From positions 1-7,028 of the forward strand of contig CAZGSG010000314.1 in the NCBI GenBank assembly GCA_964528095.1: a stretch of DNA of 7,028 bases, read 5' to 3'. A program made the translations under genes and the position numbers. A model generated the notes under the pieces. The model was not told the origin of the DNA and searched no databases. It saw only the letters and a program-made list of their open reading frames with translations. Each line of letters starts with the position of its first letter. The first letter of the stretch is position 1. Below are positions 6,053 to 7,028 of the stretch, piece by piece. Source of the DNA: CAZGSG01 sp964528095. Lineage in GTDB: Bacteria; Bacteroidota; Bacteroidia; Chitinophagales; Chitinophagaceae.

Positions 6053-6628
6053 ATGAACAGCAACAAAAACAATAAAAAGAAATTACCAGTAGAGCGAAGC
6101 GCTGAACTGCTCGAAACATTAAAATCCCGTTTTTCGAAAAACATGCATCGCCACAAAGGACTGGTATGGGCTAAAATACAAACAAGGCTGGAAGCCAGTA
6201 CGGAGAAACTGTGGACGCTCGATGAAATGGAAAACACGGGCGGCGAACCAGATGTGATTGGTCATGATAAAAAGACGGGCGAATACATTTTTTATGATTG
6301 TTCAGCGGAAAGCCCCAAAGGCCGCAGAAGTGTTTGTTACGACAGCGAAGCACTTGAATCAAGGAAAGAACATAAACCGGCAAATAGCGCTATTGGTATG
6401 GCTGCTGAGATGGGAATTGAAGTGTTAACGGAAGAACAATACCGCGAGTTACAGCAATTTGGAAACTTTGATACGAAAACATCGAGCTGGGTGATAACAC
6501 CTGCTGATATTAGAAAACTGGGAGGCGCTCTTTTTTGTGATTGGCGCTACGGTAATGTCTTCCTGTATCACAACGGTGCAGAATCTTATTATGCCGCCAG
6601 GGGATTTCGGGGATCTTTGAGAGTGTGA
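6053..6628 (+). CDS. DUF4256 family protein
   Basis: A 191-residue cytoplasmic protein with a Lys/Asn-rich start (MNSNKNNKKK) and no signal peptide. Its blocks match what I know of DUF4256: ELLETLKSRFSKNMHRHKGLVWAKIQTRLE (18-47), WTLDEMENTGGEPDVIG (54-70), the strongly conserved YDCSAESPKGRRSVCYD (81-97) with two cysteines, C83 and C95, and SSWVITPADIRKLGGALFCDWRYGNVF (144-170). It ends AARGFRGSLRV. The length fits the family. Function is unknown; the conserved E, D, K and C residues suggest a real active or binding site. It follows the ArsR operon on the same strand but 94 bp downstream, so it may have its own promoter or be read through from the operon. Its 3' end faces the partial minus-strand gene at 6699. 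Confidence 0.9.
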   Translation: MNSNKNNKKKLPVERSAELLETLKSRFSKNMHRHKGLVWAKIQTRLEASTEKLWTLDEMENTGGEPDVIGHDKKTGEYIFYDCSAESPKGRRSVCYDSEALESRKEHKPANSAIGMAAEMGIEVLTEEQYRELQQFGNFDTKTSSWVITPADIRKLGGALFCDWRYGNVFLYHNGAESYYAARGFRGSLRV

Positions 6629-6698
6629 TAATATATTATGCAAGCGTTTAAATAAAAAAATGGATGATTGGTATGTACATCCCGGGTGAATCATAAAC
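6628..6698. other. Convergent gap with two dyads
   Basis: The short space between converging genes holds ATAATATATTAT (6628-6639), a perfect 12-bp palindrome starting on the last base of the DUF4256 stop codon. It also holds ATGTACAT (6673-6680), and GGTGA (6685-6689) paired with TCACC (6699-6703), which includes the stop codon of the facing gene. None has a G+C-rich stem followed by a T-run, so termination here is plausible but not demonstrated. Confidence 0.3.
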
Positions 6699-7028
6699 TC
6701 ACCGGTATGGTGCCAGGTCTTTTTTGAAGTCTTCTAACTCTCCTTTTGTAATACCCGGCCCATTAGTAACTTTCCATACCATCTCCTGGATACGGCTGTA
6801 GATTTTCTTCCACGCCGGTTCCGCATAATTATCCTGAAATTGTAACTGTGGGTTATAATGCCGGGTAAGCCGCAGCTTTGGATATTTTTCGAGTAATTGG
6901 GCAAGCATCAGCAAGCCTATATGACTGGTGATTTTATGCGGTCTGTACATACCCAGTCCGATTGGATAATCTCTTACATCGTCTGTGCCATTAGCGTTTT
7001 CTTCCCAGGGAAATGCAAAACCTTCATT
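6699..7028 (-). CDS. Partial gene of unknown function, C-terminal part only
   Basis: The minus-strand frame stays open from the stop at 6699-6701 to the right edge of the window, giving the last 109 residues of a longer protein. An internal ATG at 6948-6950 would give only 83 residues. The codons upstream of it (reading NEGFAFPWEENANGTDDVRDYPIGLG) look equally protein-like, so the true start is most likely beyond the window. Visible features are an amphipathic helix HIGLLMLAQLLEKYPKLRLTRH, an aromatic YAEPAWKKIYSRIQEMVWKV segment and an acidic/basic tail GELEDFKKDLAPYR. No signal or membrane segment is seen in this part. I do not recognise the family. It converges with the DUF4256 gene. Confidence 0.65.
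   Translation of the reverse strand, partial: NEGFAFPWEENANGTDDVRDYPIGLGMYRPHKITSHIGLLMLAQLLEKYPKLRLTRHYNPQLQFQDNYAEPAWKKIYSRIQEMVWKVTNGPGITKGELEDFKKDLAPYR

Noticed and set aside
6010..6237. Minus-strand open frame of 75 codons over the start of the DUF4256 gene
   Set aside because: It is antisense to a well-supported gene, rich in Leu/Phe/Ser from the complement of Lys/Asn codons, and matches nothing recognisable.

Overview
The window is AT-rich chromosomal DNA that looks like a member of the Bacteroidota, most likely a soil or water type near Chitinophagaceae or Sphingobacteriaceae. The taxonomic call is inference. It rests on an exact Bacteroidota-style promoter (TTTG, 20 bp, TATATTTG) before the ArsR gene, the lack of Shine-Dalgarno sequences before nearly all starts, signal peptides ending in 'LAQ', 'HAQ' or 'IAQ', and the protein families present. 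No rRNA, tRNA, CRISPR array, insertion sequence or phage gene is visible.

Left part (1-3171): a secreted DUF1579-like protein of unknown function (121-693), an AraC-family regulator (926-1762), and a secreted HExxH/EGxA gluzincin-like metallopeptidase candidate with a C-terminal Ig-like domain (1867-3171). All three lie on the plus strand but are separated by 104-232 bp, so they are probably separate transcription units. Facing them on the minus strand is a small outer-membrane beta-barrel-like protein (3200-3739).

Middle (3740-4182): a 443-bp gap between divergent genes. Its right end holds a clear promoter. Two tandem imperfect dyads (GCAGT-N6-RCTGC) lie between and over its -33 and -7 elements and form a probable autoregulatory operator. 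Its central part reads open on both strands without a start codon and could be a gene relic or an intergenic repeat.

Right part (4183-5958): a compact operon with 6-, 6- and 9-bp gaps. It encodes an ArsR-family repressor without the classical cysteine metal site, an SRPBCC/AHSA1 ligand-binding-fold protein, a four-helix DoxX-like membrane protein, and a YdeI/OmdA-type protein with a DUF1801-like N-terminus. A DUF4256 gene (6053-6628) follows after 94 bp in the same direction. The likely logic is that the ArsR protein senses a small molecule or stress and releases its own promoter, inducing the SRPBCC, DoxX and YdeI proteins. Such clusters recur in bacteria, but I know of no established physiological role. 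A truncated, unrecognised minus-strand gene (6699-7028) runs off the right edge.

The most interesting item is this ArsR-SRPBCC-DoxX-YdeI module together with its readable promoter/operator. The rest of the window looks like ordinary accessory chromosome.
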